From an uncultured Burkholderiales bacterium (GTDB taxonomy: Bacteria; Pseudomonadota; Gammaproteobacteria; Burkholderiales; Burkholderiaceae_C): a stretch of 8,317 nucleotides of DNA. The notes below the pieces were generated by a model. That model searched no databases and was not told the origin of the DNA. It saw only the letters and a program-made list of their open reading frames with translations. The DNA lies in contig CAJBHE010000226.1 of assembly GCA_903952885.1 (NCBI GenBank), positions 1 to 8,317 on the forward strand, read 5' to 3'. Numbering within the stretch: position 1 is the first letter of the stretch; each line of letters begins with the position of its first letter. Positions 1 to 6,313 of this stretch are shown in pieces. The position numbers and the translations under genes were made by a program.

Positions 1-570
1 ACTGACCTTGGCATTGTGCCCGACAAGCGCGAGGCCACCATCGCCGCTTTGCGTGATGCCGCTCAGCACCACGATTTGATTTTGACCAGCGGCGGTGTGT
101 CGGTGGGTGAAGAAGATCACATCAAGCCAGCTGTTGAAAGCTTGGGCGAGTTGAACTTGTGGCAGCTGGCCATCAAGCCCGGCAAACCCTTTGCGTATGG
201 CAAGGTGAACCGTGGTGCAGCAAGCAATGCTTGCCACTTCATGGGCCTGCCCGGTAACACTGTGTCTAGCTTTGTCACCTTCTTGTTGTTGGTGCGTCCG
301 TTTGTGTTGGCCTTGCAAGGCGTCACCAAAACTGACATCACACGCACAGAGATGCAAGCGAATTTTGATTGGCCCCGCGCCGACAAGCGCCGCGAATTTT
401 TGCGTGTCAAACGCAATGCCAAAGGTGGCCTAGATTTGTTCCCTAACCAAAGCTCAGGTGTGCTCACCTCTGCCGTGTGGGGTGATGGCGTGGTGGATAA
501 CCCCGCTGGGCAAACCATTGCCAAAGGCGATACCGTTCGATTTATTTCTTTTGCGGAGTGGCTGGCATGA
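1..570 (+). CDS. moeA: Molybdopterin molybdenumtransferase MoeA, C-terminal part (5' end outside window)
   Basis: MoeA inserts molybdate into adenylylated molybdopterin in the cytoplasm, the last common step of molybdenum cofactor synthesis. The frame is open from base 1 and ends at TGA 568-570, giving 189 visible residues; the start lies upstream, and the GTG at 16 is internal. Family motifs are clear. The MPT-binding (MogA-like) domain shows TSGGVSVGEEDH at visible residues 29-40, AIKPGKPFAYGKV at 57-69 and GLPGNTVSS at 82-90. The remaining ~80 residues match the C-terminal beta-barrel domain IV. One oddity is that the usual GLPGNPVS loop has Thr in place of the second Pro. The stop overlaps the moaD start in an ATGA, so translation is probably coupled and the two genes share a transcript. 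A MoeA paralogue cannot be excluded from the C-terminal half alone, but the moaD/moaE context favours moeA. Confidence 0.93.
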   Translation, partial: TDLGIVPDKREATIAALRDAAQHHDLILTSGGVSVGEEDHIKPAVESLGELNLWQLAIKPGKPFAYGKVNRGAASNACHFMGLPGNTVSSFVTFLLLVRPFVLALQGVTKTDITRTEMQANFDWPRADKRREFLRVKRNAKGGLDLFPNQSSGVLTSAVWGDGVVDNPAGQTIAKGDTVRFISFAEWLA

Positions 571-830
571 GCGAAACCTACAACGTGAACCTCAAGTACT
601 TTGCCTCCATTCGTGAAGCCATCGGGCAGGGCAGCGAACGCGTGTGCACACAAGCTGCTACGCTCAAAGCTTTGCGTGATGAGCTGATTGCACGCGGTGG
701 TGCATATGCCGAAGTGCTGGCCCATGGCCGCGCCGTGCGCATGGCTTTGAATCAAGATTTGAGCGAAGAGTCGGCTGCTTTGAGCGAAGGCTGCGAAGTT
801 GCTTTCTTTCCACCTGTCACCGGCGGTTAG
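567..830 (+). CDS. moaD: Molybdopterin synthase small (sulfur-carrier) subunit MoaD
   Basis: MoaD is a ubiquitin-fold sulfur carrier. Its C-terminal glycine is adenylylated by MoeB and converted to a thiocarboxylate that supplies the dithiolene sulfurs of molybdopterin. The 87-residue protein has the family length. It begins with a beta strand followed by YFASIREAIG (residues 11-20), as in MoaD, and ends with FFPPVTGG, including the essential terminal Gly-Gly. An in-frame GTG at 558 exists, but I chose ATG 567: it overlaps the moeA stop (ATGA) and has GGAG at 555-558, eight bases upstream. The gene sits between moeA and moaE, its partner subunit, so an operon is very likely. ThiS is similar in fold, but the YFAS.RE opening and the moaE neighbour point to MoaD. 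Confidence 0.95.
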   Translation: MSETYNVNLKYFASIREAIGQGSERVCTQAATLKALRDELIARGGAYAEVLAHGRAVRMALNQDLSEESAALSEGCEVAFFPPVTGG

Positions 831-845
831 ACCGAAAGGTAAACC

Positions 846-1328
846 ATGTCATTCACCGTCAGCATCCAAACCCAAGACTTTAATATCAGCCACGAACTCG
901 CCACTTTGCGTGCGGGAGATACCCGCGTTGGGGCGGTGTGTTGCTTCTTGGGCACGGTGCGTGAGCGAAACGATGGCAGCTCTGTGGCCAGCATGGAACT
1001 AGAGCACTACCCCGGTATGACCGAGAAGTCCATTTCGGCCATGATGGACGAGGCCAAAAAGCGTTTTGATATCTTTGCCGCCCGCGTCATTCACCGCGTG
1101 GGTTTGTTGCTCCCAGAAGACCAAATTGTGTTTGTGGCGGTCACTTCCGCACACCGGGGCGAGAGCTTCAAGGCCTGCGAGTTTTTGATGGATTACCTCA
1201 AAACCCAAGCGCCATTTTGGAAAAAAGAAGTCACGCCCGAAGGCTCGCGCTGGGTCGATGCCCGCGTGAGCGACGACCAAGCTCTGGCCCGCTGGGGCAT
1301 TGAAGCGATCAACACCACGCCGCATTAA
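846..1328 (+). CDS. moaE: Molybdopterin synthase catalytic subunit MoaE
   Basis: MoaE is the large subunit of molybdopterin synthase. With MoaD it adds two sulfurs to cyclic pyranopterin monophosphate (precursor Z) to give molybdopterin. The 160-residue protein is close to the usual ~150. Conserved blocks are FLGTVRERNDG (34-44), LEHYPGM (52-58), IHRVGLLLPED (82-92), SAHRGESFKA (101-110) and LKTQAPFWKKE (118-128). Lys119 and Lys126 fall at the positions of the catalytic lysines of E. coli MoaE, and His103-Arg104 match the conserved HR. The start is ATG 846 with AAGG at 836-839, six bases upstream. The gene follows moaD by 15 bases with no terminator between them. No clear intrinsic terminator follows moaE, so some read-through into clpB is possible. 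Confidence 0.96.
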   Translation: MSFTVSIQTQDFNISHELATLRAGDTRVGAVCCFLGTVRERNDGSSVASMELEHYPGMTEKSISAMMDEAKKRFDIFAARVIHRVGLLLPEDQIVFVAVTSAHRGESFKACEFLMDYLKTQAPFWKKEVTPEGSRWVDARVSDDQALARWGIEAINTTPH

Positions 1329-1384
1329 AGGTGTGCGCCACCGCACTGACAGATGTGTGGGCCGATGGTTGAATACGTTGTGCT

Positions 1385-1398
1385 TTGACCTATGTCAA
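1385..1398. promoter_or_regulatory. Candidate FNR/CRP-family binding site upstream of clpB
   Basis: TTGACCTATGTCAA is a perfect inverted repeat (TTGAC-N4-GTCAA). It fits the TTGA-N6-TCAA pattern of the FNR/FixK/DNR branch of CRP-family regulators. Its centre (1391.5) lies about 61 bases before the transcription start inferred from the sigma-32-like promoter, a spacing used by class I activators, but that start is itself a prediction. The site lies between moaE and clpB, and the plausible target is clpB. One such palindrome can occur by chance. Confidence 0.4.
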
Positions 1399-1418
1399 GG
1401 TTGCTTGATGGGCTGCCA

Positions 1419-1447
1419 CTTGAAATAGCAGGCAACAGCCTCAGTTA
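1419..1447 (+). promoter_or_regulatory. Candidate sigma-32 (RpoH) heat-shock promoter of clpB
   Basis: CTTGAA at 1419-1424 is an exact match to the RpoH -35 core. After a 14-base spacer, CCTCAGTTA at 1439-1447 matches CCCCATTTA at seven of nine positions. A start near 1453 would give a leader of about 23 bases that includes the CGGAG ribosome site at 1466-1470. clpB is a classic RpoH target in proteobacteria, which supports the reading. No CIRCE (HrcA) repeat is seen. Confidence 0.6.
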
Positions 1448-1475
1448 TCAATTCATTCAATATCTCGGAGTTTCC

Positions 1476-4079
1476 ATGCGCGTTGACAAACTCACCACCA
1501 AGTTTCAAGAAGCTTTGAGCGACGCTCAGTCGCTTGCCCTCGGAGGCGACCACGCCTACATCGAACCTTCCCATGTGTTGGTCGCCATGCTGCGCCAAGA
1601 CGATGGCCCCAAGTCGCTGTTGCAGCGCACGGGAGCTAACGTGTCCGGTTTGTTGTCGGCTGCAGAAGACGCGATGAATCGCTTGCCTAAGGTTGAAGGT
1701 CAAGAGCAGGTGCAAGTGGGGCGCGACACCGTGTCCTTGATTCAAGCGGCTGAAAAAGAAGCCATCAAGCGCGGCGATCAGTTTGTGGCCAGCGAATTGT
1801 TCTTGCTTGCCATGTGCGACAACAAAGGCAACTGGGGCAAATTGGCTACACAAAACGGGTTGAATCGTAAATCGTTAGAGGCGGCGGTTACGGCTGTGCG
1901 AGGCGGCCAAAAAGTGGACAACGCCGAGAGCGAAGGCCAGCGTGAGTCGCTGAAAAAATACTGCATGGACCTGACCGAGCGAGCTCGCCAAGGCAAGCTC
2001 GACCCCGTGATTGGCCGTGACGATGAAATTCGTCGTGCCATTCAAGTGCTGCAACGTCGCAGCAAAAACAACCCCGTGCTCATTGGCGAGCCAGGTGTTG
2101 GCAAGACCGCCATCGTCGAAGGCTTGGCCCAACGCATCGTGGCGGGTGAGGTGCCTGACTCGCTCAAAGGCAAGCGCGTGTTGTCGCTCGACATGGCCGC
2201 TTTGCTGGCAGGGGCGAAATACCGGGGTGAGTTTGAAGAGCGCTTGAAAAGCGTGCTCAAAGAATTGGCGCAAGACGAAGGCCAAACCATTGTGTTCATC
2301 GACGAGCTGCACACCATGGTGGGCGCAGGAAAGGCCGATGGCGCGATGGATGCTGGCAATATGCTCAAGCCCGCGTTGGCGCGTGGCGAACTGCACTGCG
2401 TGGGGGCCACCACGCTCAACGAATACCGCAAATACATCGAAAAGGATGCGGCCCTGGAGCGTCGTTTTCAAAAAATCATTGTGGGTGAACCGACGGTCGA
2501 AGCCACCATCGCCATTTTGCGAGGCTTGCAAGAAAAGTATGAATTGCACCATGGTGTGGAGATCACCGACCCTGCCATTGTGGCCGCGGCCGAGTTGAGC
2601 CACCGTTACATCACCGACCGCTTCTTGCCAGATAAAGCGATTGATTTGATTGATGAGGCTGCAGCCAAAATCAAAATTGAAATCGACTCTAAGCCTGAGG
2701 TGATGGACAAGCTCGACCGTCGCTTGATTCAGCTCAAGATTGAACGCGAAGCCGTGCGCAAAGAAAAAGACGAAGCCTCGCAAAAGCGGATGGAGTTGCT
2801 CGAAGAAGAGATTGACAAAATTGGCAAAGAGTACGCCGATTTGGATGAAATCTGGAAAGCTGAAAAATCATCCGCCTACGGCGGTGCGCAACTCAAAGAA
2901 GAAATTGACCGTTTGCGCCACCAGATTGAAGAACTCACCCGCAAGGGCGAATTCAACAAAGTGGCCGAGCTGCAATATGGCAAATTGCCCGAGCTTGAAA
3001 AGCGCATGAAAGAAGCCAACGCCCGGGAAAGTGGCAAGACAACGGCCGCAGGTGGCCATCGTTTGTTGCGCACGCAAGTGGGCGCTGAAGAAATTGCCGA
3101 AGTCGTAGCGCGCGCCACGGGCATTCCTGTGTCCAAGCTGATGCAAGGCGAGCGCGACAAACTCTTGCAAATGGAAGACAAGTTGCACGACCGTGTGGTG
3201 GGCCAAGAAGAGGCCATCACCGCGGTGGCTAACGCCATTCGCCGCTCGCGTGCAGGCTTAGGCGACCCTAACCGTCCTACGGGGTCGTTCTTGTTCCTCG
3301 GCCCAACCGGCGTGGGTAAGACTGAGCTGTGCAAGGCTTTGGCGGGCTTCTTGTTTGACAGCGAAGACCACATGATTCGCATCGACATGAGCGAGTTCAT
3401 GGAGAAGCACTCGGTGAGCCGCTTGGTGGGTGCGCCTCCTGGCTATGTGGGCTACGACGAAGGCGGTTATTTGACCGAGGCTGTGCGTCGCAAACCCTAC
3501 AGTGTGTTGTTGCTCGATGAGGTGGAAAAGGCTCATCCCGATGTGTTCAACATCTTATTGCAAGTACTAGATGATGGCCGCTTGACCGACGGCCAAGGCC
3601 GCACCGTTGACTTTAAAAATACCGTCATCGTGATGACGTCCAACATCGGCTCACCCATCATCCAAAGCATGGTGGGCCAAGACCCGCAAGACATCAAAGA
3701 CGCGGTGTGGGACGAACTCAAGTCGCACTTTCGCCCTGAGTTTTTGAACCGCATAGACGAGACGGTGGTATTCCATGCCTTAGATGCTGAGCACATTGCC
3801 AGCATTGCGGGCATTCAGCTCAAAATTTTGGCGACCCGTTTGACCAAGATGGATTTGATGCTCGATGTGTCACCCGCCGCTTTGGCCGAGTTGGCCAAGG
3901 TTGGCTTTGACCCCGTGTTTGGCGCACGACCTTTGAAGCGTGCGATTCAGCAGCGCATTGAGAACCCGTTGTCGAAATTGTTGTTGGAAGGCAAGTTTTT
4001 GCCTAAAGACACGATTGCAGTGAGTGTCGACCCTGTGCGTGCACCTGGCGAATTTGCGTTCAGCAAAGCATTGCCTTGA
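1476..4079 (+). CDS. clpB: ATP-dependent disaggregase ClpB (Hsp104 family)
   Basis: ClpB is a cytoplasmic hexameric AAA+ chaperone that pulls polypeptides out of aggregates, working with DnaK/DnaJ/GrpE. The 867-residue protein has the full layout: Clp N-domain (~1-145); NBD1 with Walker A GEPGVGKT (204-211), pore loop KYRG (248-251), Walker B TIVFIDE (271-277) and ERR arginines (328-330); coiled-coil middle domain (~405-525); NBD2 with Walker A GPTGVGKT (609-616), pore loop GYVGY (656-660), Walker B VLLLDE (677-682), sensor-1 TSN (721-723) and sensor-2 GAR (816-818). The long middle domain separates it from ClpA and ClpX. I chose ATG 1476, with CGGAG five bases upstream, because MRVDKLTTKFQEAL is the normal ClpB N-terminus. 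An in-frame ATG at 1392 lies inside the FNR-like palindrome and would add 28 unrelated residues. Expression is probably heat-inducible. Confidence 0.98.
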   Translation: MRVDKLTTKFQEALSDAQSLALGGDHAYIEPSHVLVAMLRQDDGPKSLLQRTGANVSGLLSAAEDAMNRLPKVEGQEQVQVGRDTVSLIQAAEKEAIKRGDQFVASELFLLAMCDNKGNWGKLATQNGLNRKSLEAAVTAVRGGQKVDNAESEGQRESLKKYCMDLTERARQGKLDPVIGRDDEIRRAIQVLQRRSKNNPVLIGEPGVGKTAIVEGLAQRIVAGEVPDSLKGKRVLSLDMAALLAGAKYRGEFEERLKSVLKELAQDEGQTIVFIDELHTMVGAGKADGAMDAGNMLKPALARGELHCVGATTLNEYRKYIEKDAALERRFQKIIVGEPTVEATIAILRGLQEKYELHHGVEITDPAIVAAAELSHRYITDRFLPDKAIDLIDEAAAKIKIEIDSKPEVMDKLDRRLIQLKIEREAVRKEKDEASQKRMELLEEEIDKIGKEYADLDEIWKAEKSSAYGGAQLKEEIDRLRHQIEELTRKGEFNKVAELQYGKLPELEKRMKEANARESGKTTAAGGHRLLRTQVGAEEIAEVVARATGIPVSKLMQGERDKLLQMEDKLHDRVVGQEEAITAVANAIRRSRAGLGDPNRPTGSFLFLGPTGVGKTELCKALAGFLFDSEDHMIRIDMSEFMEKHSVSRLVGAPPGYVGYDEGGYLTEAVRRKPYSVLLLDEVEKAHPDVFNILLQVLDDGRLTDGQGRTVDFKNTVIVMTSNIGSPIIQSMVGQDPQDIKDAVWDELKSHFRPEFLNRIDETVVFHALDAEHIASIAGIQLKILATRLTKMDLMLDVSPAALAELAKVGFDPVFGARPLKRAIQQRIENPLSKLLLEGKFLPKDTIAVSVDPVRAPGEFAFSKALP

Positions 4080-4146
4080 CAAACGCTAGGTGATATCGCG
4101 TGCCCCTTTTGGTACTTGGGGGCTTGTTTCCTTGTCGGATGACTTA

Positions 4147-4193
4147 AAAAAGCGCAGCAGTTAGGATGCTTCATCGTTTCTGCTGCGCTTTTT
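4147..4193 (+). terminator. Intrinsic terminator after clpB, touching the next start codon
   Basis: AAAAAGCGCAGCAG (4147-4160) pairs perfectly with CTGCTGCGCTTTTT (4180-4193): 14 bp with a 19-base loop and a T5 tail. It lies 67 bases after the clpB stop. The A-tract on the left arm means it could also work on the other strand. The last T is immediately followed by the ATG of the MFS gene, so the right arm occupies the place where that gene's ribosome site would be. Confidence 0.85.
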
Positions 4194-5402
4194 ATGACAA
4201 CTCTTAACCCTTTATCCAACCCTTGGCGCGATGACGCTGCCGTTATTGGCTTGGTAGGCATTGCACACGCCAGCTCGCATTTTTCGCACCTGTTGTTGCC
4301 GCTCATGTTTCCCGTGTTCATCACCACCTTTGGTTTGAGCTATTCGGAGTTAGGCTTTTTGATGACGGTGTTTTTCGTTGTCTCTGGCATTGGCCAAGCT
4401 TCCGCAGGTTTTGTGGTGGATCGTTTGGGTGCACGGCCTGTGTTGTTTGTAGCCTTGTTACTCATGGCTGGGGGTTGCATGGCAGTGTCTGTCGCCAAGA
4501 GTTACGTGGGTTTGATGTTGGGTGCTGCGTTGCTGGGGTTGGGTAACTGCTCGTTTCATCCAGTGGACTTCACCATCCTCAATCAAAAAGTGTCTGCACC
4601 CCGTTTGGGTTATGCCTTCAGTGCGCACGGACTCACGGGCAATTTGGGGTGGGCGCTTGCGCCAGTATTCATGGTGGGCTTGAGTGCTGTATTTGATTGG
4701 CGCACGGCCTATGTGTGTGCGGCCTTGTTGTTTGTCGCTATCTTGGCCGTGTTGCTGTGGCAGCGAGATTTACTGCACGCGGATATGGTGAGCCACAACT
4801 CCTCGGCGGGAGATGCCAGCAAGTTGGATTTTTTAAAAATTCCCGTGGTGTGGTGGTGCTTTGGTTTTTTCTTGCTCTCCACCATGACCTTGGCAGTGGT
4901 GCAAAGTTTTGCTGTGTCTATTCTGCAAGCACTGCACCACGTCACCTTTGAAGCAGCCACTTTCACCTTGACGGCTTACATGCTGTGCGCCGCAGCTGGC
5001 ATGTTTGTGGGCGGCTTTGTGGCTGCACGTTGGCCTAGCCAGAGTGACAAGGTGGTGGCGGGCTGTATGACTGCAGGTGCCATCTGCATGGCCTTGTGTG
5101 GCAGTGGGTGGTTGAGTGCAGAGCTCACCATGGTCATCTTGGCCGCCACGGGTTTGGCCATTGGCGTCGGCGGCCCCTCGCGCGACATGATGATCAAGAA
5201 AGCCACACCCAAGGGGGCCACAGGTCGCGTGTATGGCATGGTGTATTCGGGGCTGGACACGGGTTTTGCCATTTCACCGTTGATCTTTGGTGTGTTCATG
5301 GATCACGGCTGGTACGGTGCCACCTTGTTAGGCGCCGCTGTCGTGTTGATGCTCAGTGTGGTCGTGGCGCTAGGGGTAGGGCGTAGAACTGTGCAGGTTT
5401 GA
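4194..5402 (+). CDS. MFS transporter, Fsr (fosmidomycin resistance)-like
   Basis: This 402-residue inner-membrane protein has about twelve hydrophobic segments in two halves, split by a charged loop at ~190-215, as in major facilitator antiporters. After a polar 16-residue N-terminus, TM1 contains HASSHFSHLLLP (25-36). The loop 2-3 signature is GFVVDRLGARP (72-82), and LGLGNCSFHP (114-123) recalls the GTGSSVFHP motif of E. coli Fsr, which exports fosmidomycin. I therefore place it in the Fsr-like group from remembered sequence; the substrate is unknown. ATG 4194 is the only reasonable start. The frame is closed by TGA at 4140-4142, no ATG/GTG/TTG lies between, and later starts would cut TM1. 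There is no Shine-Dalgarno sequence, because the terminator arm takes that place. No convincing own promoter was found, so expression may be low, from read-through, or conditional. Confidence 0.85.
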   Translation: MTTLNPLSNPWRDDAAVIGLVGIAHASSHFSHLLLPLMFPVFITTFGLSYSELGFLMTVFFVVSGIGQASAGFVVDRLGARPVLFVALLLMAGGCMAVSVAKSYVGLMLGAALLGLGNCSFHPVDFTILNQKVSAPRLGYAFSAHGLTGNLGWALAPVFMVGLSAVFDWRTAYVCAALLFVAILAVLLWQRDLLHADMVSHNSSAGDASKLDFLKIPVVWWCFGFFLLSTMTLAVVQSFAVSILQALHHVTFEAATFTLTAYMLCAAAGMFVGGFVAARWPSQSDKVVAGCMTAGAICMALCGSGWLSAELTMVILAATGLAIGVGGPSRDMMIKKATPKGATGRVYGMVYSGLDTGFAISPLIFGVFMDHGWYGATLLGAAVVLMLSVVVALGVGRRTVQV

Positions 5403-5420
5403 TCGACATGTGCTGGCCAT

Positions 5421-5448
5421 AAAAAAGGGACCGTGAGGTCCCTTTTTT
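5421..5448. terminator. Bidirectional intrinsic terminator between convergent genes
   Basis: AAAAAAGGGACC (5421-5432) and GGTCCCTTTTTT (5437-5448) form a perfect 12-bp stem with a GTGA tetraloop. There is a T6 run on the plus strand and, by symmetry, one on the minus strand. It lies 18 bases after the MFS stop and 18 bases beyond the end of the minus-strand SWIB gene, so it can end both transcripts. Confidence 0.9.
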
Positions 5449-5466
5449 CTTGAGGCAGTGCCTGAA

Positions 5467-5970
5467 TTACTTCAGGTGCTTGCCGATCAAGCCAGCCAAC
5501 TCAAACATGGTGACTTGGGCTTTGCCAAACACTTGTTTGAGCTTGTCGTCGGCGTTGATGTTGCGCTTGTTGACTTTGTCTTGCAGGCCGTGCTTTTTGA
5601 TGTACGTCCACATCTTGCTCACGACTTCAGTGCGTGGCACTGCCGCGTGGCCAATCACAGCAGCCAAAGCGGCGCTAGGTGTGAGGGCTTTCATGAACGC
5701 AGCGTTAGGCGTGCGCTTTTTAGCAGGCGCCTTTTTGGCGGGTGCTTTTTTAGCTGGGGCTTTCTTTGCGACAACCTTCTTAGCAGCCACTTTTTTGGCT
5801 ACTGGCTTTTTGGCGGCAGTCGCTTTCTTTGCTGGGGCTGCTTTTTTAGCAGCAGGCTTTTTAGCCGCTACTTTTTTAGCAGGTGCAGCTTTTTTCGCTG
5901 CTACTTTTTTTGCTGGAGCAGCTTTCTTTGCTGCCACTTTTTTAGCCGGAGCTTTCTTTGCAGTTGCCAT
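5467..5970 (-). CDS. Histone H1-like Lys/Ala-rich tail fused to a C-terminal SWIB/MDM2 domain
   Basis: The 167-residue protein is probably a nucleoid-associated, DNA-binding factor. Residues 1-86 are a basic tail of Ala, Lys, Pro and Val with 16 Lys-Lys pairs every five or six residues and no acidic residue, as in bacterial H1-like/AlgP-type tails. Residues ~88-166 match the SWIB fold: FMKALTPSAALAAVIG (92-107), VPRTEVVSKMWTYIKKHGLQ (111-130), NKRNINADDKLKQVFG (134-149) and VTMFELAGLIGKHL (153-166). SWIB domains occur in eukaryotic SWI/SNF subunits and MDM2, in chlamydiae and in many betaproteobacteria; their bacterial role is poorly known. I chose ATG 5970 (minus strand) because AGAAGGA lies at 5979-5985, eight bases upstream. 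An ATG 33 bases earlier would put this ribosome site inside the gene. The gene is transcribed alone, away from aceA. Overlapping plus-strand frames rich in Phe/Leu/Ala are mirror images of the lysine tail. Confidence 0.9.
   Translation of the reverse strand: MATAKKAPAKKVAAKKAAPAKKVAAKKAAPAKKVAAKKPAAKKAAPAKKATAAKKPVAKKVAAKKVVAKKAPAKKAPAKKAPAKKRTPNAAFMKALTPSAALAAVIGHAAVPRTEVVSKMWTYIKKHGLQDKVNKRNINADDKLKQVFGKAQVTMFELAGLIGKHLK
5716..5961 (-). repeat. Degenerate 15-18 bp coding repeats for AKK penta/hexapeptides
   Basis: About 246 bases encode 16 successive units of the type (A)APAKK, VAAKK or VVAKK. On the plus strand it shows as repeated CTTTTTTAGC-like blocks. Units with the alternating order VAAKK-AAPAKK recur near the N-terminus, which suggests growth by duplication. 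Unit number probably varies between strains because such repeats slip. Confidence 0.8.
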
Positions 5971-6035
5971 GGTTGTTTTCCTTCTAGAAGTGTTTGTTTG
6001 CAAGCCCTTAGAGATATCGATCTAGAGCATTGCGG

Positions 6036-6064
6036 ATGCTAATTGAGAACGAAGTTCTTTCCAA
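6036..6064 (-). promoter_or_regulatory. Candidate promoter of the SWIB/H1-like gene
   Basis: On the minus strand, TTGGAA (6064-6059) and TAGCAT (6041-6036) are separated by 17 bases, and each matches its sigma-70 consensus at four of six positions. The start would be near 6029, giving a ~58-base leader. The spacer contains a perfect inverted repeat AGAAC-GAA-GTTCT (6046-6058 on plus), which could be an operator. This is a moderate match only. Confidence 0.35.
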
Positions 6065-6232
6065 GTGAAAACGAATGTTTCATTGGTAAATGTTGTTTTT
6101 CATGAGGTGTTTTTGTCTGCACCAATTGCATGGCTTGCATGCACGGCAGTGTCTAATTTAAAGTCGTTAATTTCATGAAAATTAATTTTGAATTGTGAAA
6201 TAAGTGCTTGCTGCACCGCAATATTTTTTCTC

Positions 6233-6257
6233 GATATGAGAAATAGAATTTCATATC
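6233..6257. repeat. Inverted repeat in the aceA upstream region, possible operator
   Basis: GATATGA (6233-6239) and TCATATC (6251-6257) are a perfect 7-bp inverted repeat with an 11-base spacer; a G-T and an A-T pair can extend it inward. It is flanked on both sides by similar AATATTTT tracts (from ~6220 and ~6262). It lies about 50 bases before the proposed aceA -10, a suitable place for an activator or upstream repressor. Confidence 0.4.
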
Positions 6258-6284
6258 TCGGAATATTTTCTGTAAGTGTTTGTT

Positions 6285-6313
6285 TTGATTGAGTAAAAAT
6301 AAATTCTTATATA
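6285..6313 (+). promoter_or_regulatory. Candidate sigma-70 promoter of aceA
   Basis: TTGATT (6285-6290) and TATATA (6308-6313) are separated by 17 bases; each matches its consensus at four positions. The -10 lies inside the palindrome TCTTATATAAGA, so a bound repressor would block it. A start near 6320 would give a leader of about 73 bases. TATAAG at 6310-6315, with a 19-base spacer, is an alternative -10. Confidence 0.45.

Noticed and set aside
117..755. Long minus-strand frame opposite moeA/moaD
   Set aside because: It is a shadow of two well-recognised plus-strand genes and has no family motifs.
1333..1346. GTGCG-CCAC-CGCAC hairpin after moaE as a terminator
   Set aside because: The stem is short and no T-run follows.
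1392..1475. In-frame ATG at 1392 that would lengthen ClpB by 28 residues
   Set aside because: It lies inside the FNR-like palindrome and before the predicted promoter, has no ribosome site, and the added residues are unlike any ClpB N-terminus. ATG 1476 has CGGAG at a proper distance.
4076..4081. Perfect TTGACA over the clpB stop as a -35 box for the MFS gene
   Set aside because: Nothing resembling a -10 box lies 16-18 bases downstream (the sequence there is GCGTGC).
4102..4123. GCCCC...GGGGC hairpin just after clpB
   Set aside because: The stem is only 5 bp with a 12-base loop and an interrupted T tract; the 4147-4193 hairpin is a far better terminator.
4166..4207. 13-codon frame starting in the terminator loop and overlapping the MFS start, a possible leader peptide
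   Set aside because: There is no properly spaced ribosome site and no composition bias; it is explained by chance.
5450..6042. Long plus-strand frames of ~190 codons opposite the SWIB gene, rich in Phe/Leu/Ala and looking like membrane segments
   Set aside because: They are the complement of the AKK repeats. The minus-strand frame has a good ribosome site and a recognisable SWIB domain.
6090..6161. 23-codon frame in the intergenic region
   Set aside because: There is no Shine-Dalgarno sequence, the residue content is odd and no homologue is recognised; it fits chance in non-coding DNA.
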